A stretch of 29,555 bases of DNA from a virus: positions 1 through 29,555 of the IMG/VR virus record IMGVR_UViG_3300005613_000310; one strand, written 5' to 3'. The notes beneath the pieces are model-generated. The model was not told where the DNA came from. It searched no databases and saw only the letters and a list, made by a program, of their open reading frames with translations. Below, in pieces: positions 27,511 to 29,555 of this stretch; positions within the stretch are counted from its first letter, which is position 1, and each line of letters begins with the position of its first letter. The position numbers were made by a program, and so were the translations under genes.

Positions 27511-27680
27511 GGTTTGAGTTGATGTATGTTTGAGACTTCAGTGGTGATGAAGCCTTGTTGCTTGAATGCCAGGGGAATTGGCGAAACAATCCCCCAAACC
27601 TGGGACTTACGCCGTAGAGAATCATGGCGCGAAAGCACCACACAGTCACGCCACGATGCTGCCCAGATAACAGTGATCAG
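27507..27680 (-). CDS. Putative 57-aa protein with non-ATG start (CTG or GTG)
   Basis: A frame from CTG at 27680, overlapping the preceding stop as CTGA, to a TGA at 27507-27509 that overlaps the next ATG as ATGA. Residues read I-T-V-I-W-A-A-S-W-R-D-C-V-V-L-S-R-H-D-S-L-R-R-K, then V-W-G-I-V-S-P-I-P-L-A-F-K-Q-Q-G-F-I-T-T-E. The composition is convincingly protein-like, and much more so than the longer frame on the same strand (27452-27649). No ATG is available; a GTG gives a 44-aa version. Both ends match the coupling style of the operon. Confidence 0.45.
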   Translation of the reverse strand: MITVIWAASWRDCVVLSRHDSLRRKSQVWGIVSPIPLAFKQQGFITTEVSNIHQLKP

Positions 27681-28048
27681 ACCATGGAAAGGTACTGACC
27701 TGTCATCCTTGCCTTAGAGACCTTACGTTTGATGCCAGTGATGGCACGAAGGTCTCCGCTTGATTGAATCATTAATGACTCATTGGAAGTATACAAAGGA
27801 TGAACAGCAGGCGCAAGGTTAGTGGTTGGTTCGTATCGATATACGAACAAAGACTCTATCTTATTTCTGTATCGTTTACGGTTTGCATATAAATGCACAC
27901 AAACTGTGATTAATAAAGCGATGCCAGAAATAACGTGATGATGTAAGTGTTGCCGGTAGAACTTACCTGTTTCATAGCCTAAATCGTAGCCAGTTTGGAT
28001 CAGAATTGACAGCACATTAAGTGCTCGAAGGATGTTGTGATTGTGCAT
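27677..28048 (-). CDS. Membrane protein with His-rich N terminus
   Basis: A 123-aa protein with ATG at 28048, about 26 bp after hammerhead copy 1. N terminus MHNHNILRALNVLSILIQTG is hydrophobic; a second hydrophobic helix follows near residues 36-54 (H-H-H-V-I-S-G-I-A-L-L-I-T-V-C-V-H-L-Y), then a basic patch (N-R-K-R-Y-R-N-K) that suggests cytoplasmic location. The C-terminal half is soluble. The role is unknown; superinfection exclusion or host membrane modification is possible. Confidence 0.7.
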   Translation of the reverse strand: MHNHNILRALNVLSILIQTGYDLGYETGKFYRQHLHHHVISGIALLITVCVHLYANRKRYRNKIESLFVYRYEPTTNLAPAVHPLYTSNESLMIQSSGDLRAITGIKRKVSKARMTGQYLSMV

Positions 28049-28073
28049 TGGATTGTTGAAAAGAATAGTGGCA

Positions 28074-28131
28074 GACTCATCAGCCAGGGGATGCCAACCC
28101 CTAGGACCATCCCCGAAGGGATGGTTTCGTC
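28074..28131 (-). ncRNA. Type II hammerhead ribozyme, copy 1
   Basis: Read from 28131 to 28074. Stem II 5' strand GAC, then GAAA; stem III of 8 bp closed by a TTCG tetraloop (28125-28106); T-C before the cut after C 28105; stem I of 7 bp (28104-28098 with 28090-28084, one T-G pair) with loop TTGGCAT; then CTGATGA (28083-28077) and stem II 3' strand GTC. All conserved core bases of a hammerhead are present. Stem II is the open helix, so it is type II. It fills the gap between the genes ending at 28136 and starting at 28048. Confidence 0.93.
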
Positions 28132-28135
28132 GAGA

Positions 28136-28897
28136 TCAATTGAACAGCAGCTCAGAAAGCTCGTGCACATCTTGACTGACATAAGAGACCAACTTACCAG
28201 CCGTGCCATGAGCAGGGATGAAAATATCAGTCTTTGAACCATCACATAGAGTGCAAGATTGACACTTAGCTTGTGAGTTTGGAACCTCAGTCGGACATAG
28301 CTTGCCGATGTTAGCTACATCGGTATCACCCTTGTTGACAACCGAGAAACACTTCCACCCCTTAGAAGAGGCCTCTAGATAATCTCCGAATGAATCACAT
28401 GATGCCTGGAATATACCAATGAAAGTATCAGCAAATGCATGTCTCCATTGATGAGTGTATCCAGTGTGACCCTCAGCTTTCTCATTGAAAGACTTCACAA
28501 TAGAAGGGTCAATCACAGAAGGATCCCCATATGCACCCCACCTAATATGGCGGCCCGATAGTAACCGGGGGACATTAAAGCAATTGTTAATGCCAGGATA
28601 CAAACCCTTCTTGTAAGCACGCCAGATAGATAATGGCGCTTGACCTGGATTCACATAGCAAGTTCTATGTAACTTGCCATCAGAATGTAGTCGCAAACGA
28701 TGTGGACAATCTCCACATATAGTTTGATCTAAGCCTGACTTAATTGCATCAACAGGATTAACATCCTCATGCAATATCCAGACCTGGATCATATTGCCCG
28801 TCTTCTTATTAGAAGACTTCATTGTCATGATTACAACGAAAGGTTCACCATTGATAGGTGAAAGTCCCCGCTGTAAAACATAGCCGTTACTTGACAT
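28136..28897 (-). CDS. Cys-containing phage protein of unknown function
   Basis: A 253-aa protein from ATG at 28897 (MSSNGYVLQRGLSPINGEPF); the longer frame would run through hammerhead copy 2. Residues about 63-70 have C-G-D-C-P-H-R, followed near 80 by R-T-C-Y-V-N-P-G-Q-A-P-L-S-I-W-R-A-Y, then R-H-I-R-W-G-A-Y-G-D-P. Near the end, C-P-T-E ... C-Q-S-C-T-L-C resembles a second Cys cluster. Proteins with this G-D-C-P-H-R ... C-Y-V pattern are common in phages (I think DUF7227) and have no known function; metal binding is likely. Confidence 0.7.
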   Translation of the reverse strand: MSSNGYVLQRGLSPINGEPFVVIMTMKSSNKKTGNMIQVWILHEDVNPVDAIKSGLDQTICGDCPHRLRLHSDGKLHRTCYVNPGQAPLSIWRAYKKGLYPGINNCFNVPRLLSGRHIRWGAYGDPSVIDPSIVKSFNEKAEGHTGYTHQWRHAFADTFIGIFQASCDSFGDYLEASSKGWKCFSVVNKGDTDVANIGKLCPTEVPNSQAKCQSCTLCDGSKTDIFIPAHGTAGKLVSYVSQDVHELSELLFN

Positions 28898-28925
28898 GTT
28901 CGTAGTGGTGATTGAACAAATGGCA

Positions 28926-28985
28926 GGCTCATCAGTCCGGGCATGCCAAGCCCGGAGACTATCCCCCGTAGGAGATAGTTTCGCC
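28926..28985 (-). ncRNA. Type II hammerhead ribozyme, copy 2
   Basis: Read from 28985 to 28926. Stem II 5' strand GGC, GAAA; stem III of 9 bp with one T-G pair and TACG loop (28979-28958); cut after C 28957; stem I of 7 bp (28956-28950 with 28942-28936) with loop TTGGCAT; CTGATGA (28935-28929); stem II 3' strand GCC. All core bases match copy 1, while stem I, II and III sequences differ with pairing preserved. It fills the gap after the stop at 28987 and before the ATG at 28897. Confidence 0.94.
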
Positions 28986-28986
28986 A

Positions 28987-29298
28987 TTAACCCTTGTATA
29001 AAAACCCTCCAAACATATCGCATTGCTGCGGATTGCTTGTGAGATGTTCTAGATCGTAACGTTTACCCTTAGCAGGCGATTGCCAGGAAGCAGGCTTATA
29101 AACTGCCCCCTCTTTATCGATGAAACAGAATACACTACGCTGTGAATTGCGGTCATCAATTTTAATAAGTTTGAAATACTTTCTACCCTTAGTGTAAGAA
29201 AGCACATCAGAACAAAAGCCATGTTTTTCTGACCATTGATTAGTCAGAGTTTCACATAGAGTTTCAATTGATTGTTCAATGTTCATAGTGTTTGCCAT
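28987..29298 (-). CDS. Phage protein of unknown function (KPASW type)
   Basis: A 103-aa protein from ATG at 29298. It has T-K-G-R-K-Y-F-K-L-I near residue 36, C-F-I-D-K-E-G-A-V-Y-K-P-A-S-W-Q-S-P-A-K-G-K-R-Y at about 58-80, and a short C-terminal region. The F-I-D-x-x-x-G-x-x-Y-K-P-A-S-W-x-x-P-A-K pattern is familiar from many unrelated phages, usually as a small conserved hypothetical. It overlaps the upstream gene by 16 bp. Its stop lies one base from stem II of hammerhead copy 2. Confidence 0.72.
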   Translation of the reverse strand: MANTMNIEQSIETLCETLTNQWSEKHGFCSDVLSYTKGRKYFKLIKIDDRNSQRSVFCFIDKEGAVYKPASWQSPAKGKRYDLEHLTSNPQQCDMFGGFLYKG

Positions 29299-29477
29299 GG
29301 TTGAGCTTCCTGAATTTCAGTGGAATAGTATTTGCGAAGGATTGAATTAATGACGGGATACCATGGCTCATTAGATGAAGGGTACCCACATTCCTCAGCC
29401 TGACGAAGGAAATGCAGGATGCAAGTTTCCTCATTAGGGGTTAATTCAACCCTATTCAGTGAATAGGTCATGTTCAT
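29283..29477 (-). CDS. Small helical protein at the right edge
   Basis: A 64-aa frame from ATG at 29477 (MNMTYSLNRVELTPNEETCI), with MTYSL at 29471 as an alternative that would match the start context of the 28897 gene. It contains L-H-F-L-R-Q-A-E-E-C-G-Y and S-I-L-R-K-Y-Y-S-T-E. The longer frame to 29540 would include structured leader sequence and is rejected. Function unknown. Confidence 0.66.
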   Translation of the reverse strand: MNMTYSLNRVELTPNEETCILHFLRQAEECGYPSSNEPWYPVINSILRKYYSTEIQEAQPWQTL

Positions 29478-29555
29478 AGTGGTGATAGAACAAGAATGGC
29501 AACATGACTGCTGCCAATAACTGCCGGAGGGATTGCACACTCCGGACCCGCTTGA
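29478..29555 (-). other. Structured leader resembling a degenerate hammerhead region
   Basis: The leader shares features with the region between hammerhead copy 2 and its gene: a T-T-G-T-T-C-N-A-T-C-A-C-C-A-C-T segment and a GTC followed by a CGGAG/CTCCG hairpin near the edge. No CTGATGA is seen, so an active hammerhead is not supported within the window; the rest of the element may lie outside or be decayed. Confidence 0.3.

Noticed and set aside
27452-27649. 65-aa minus-strand frame starting MTVWCFRAM
   Set aside because: Overlaps the 27241-27510 gene by 59 bp and is rich in Ser, His, Gln and Asn without fold-like pattern; the alternative frame at 27507-27680 fits the operon overlaps far better.
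28000-28245. 81-aa minus-strand frame over the hammerhead copy 1
   Set aside because: It covers the ribozyme and parts of two real genes in another frame; it is a shadow.
1-29555. CRISPR array, IS element or integrase with attachment sites
   Set aside because: No regularly spaced direct repeats, transposase or tyrosine/serine recombinase were found; the four bipartite elements are too far apart and lie at gene starts.

Overview
The window looks like part of the genome of a tailed double-stranded DNA phage, most likely one that infects a cyanobacterium. The phage assignment rests on a family A DNA polymerase, a primase-helicase, a RecB-like nuclease, an SSB, a GH19 endolysin, three HNH-type nucleases, dense packing with ATGA/TAATG overlaps, and no housekeeping genes. 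The cyanobacterial host is an inference. It rests mainly on a glutamine-riboswitch-like RNA in front of a YRG-motif small peptide, an arrangement known from cyanobacteria and their phages. No terminase large subunit, portal or capsid gene was seen.

Layout. 1-2155 (+): the end of a virion structural gene, two related small proteins, the endolysin, a small membrane protein and a 51-aa protein. 2137-5866 (-): mostly unknown proteins, a 48-aa holin-like protein and two HNH-type proteins. 5973-11420 (-): glycosyltransferase, primase-helicase, endonuclease VII and a RecB-like nuclease. 11546-16231: small genes on both strands, with a Dps-like ferritin (-) and a 427-aa putative virion protein (+). 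16223-21087 (-): the replication and recombination block (unknown recombination-associated protein, tandem-OB SSB, DNA polymerase, methyltransferase). 21162-21478 (+): a compact transcription unit of -10 box, riboswitch, 50-aa peptide and terminator, antisense to the surrounding genes. 21289-22946 (-): three zinc-ribbon proteins, two small proteins and tRNA-Leu(UAA), behind a strong terminator at 23069-23095. 23100-29477 (-): a long run of small, mostly uncharacterised genes.

RNA and DNA control elements are the most unusual part. Two type II hammerhead ribozymes (28074-28131 and 28926-28985) fill intergenic gaps of the right-hand operon. All core bases are present and the stems covary between copies. 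A bipartite element, GTGTACGTTT-N23-GGTGTAATCGG, occurs four times with invariant spacing. Two copies form the outer parts of a 189-bp inverted repeat at 25456-25644, which may be a divergent promoter region or a replication origin. Several small genes carry a -10 hexamer exactly 21 nt before their ATG.

How it may work together: the replication block copies the genome; the left (+) block finishes the virion and lyses the host; the Dps-like protein, riboswitch peptide, glycosyltransferase and methyltransferase are accessory functions that may adjust host physiology or modify virion or DNA; and the hammerheads probably cut the right-hand polycistronic RNA into single-gene messages.
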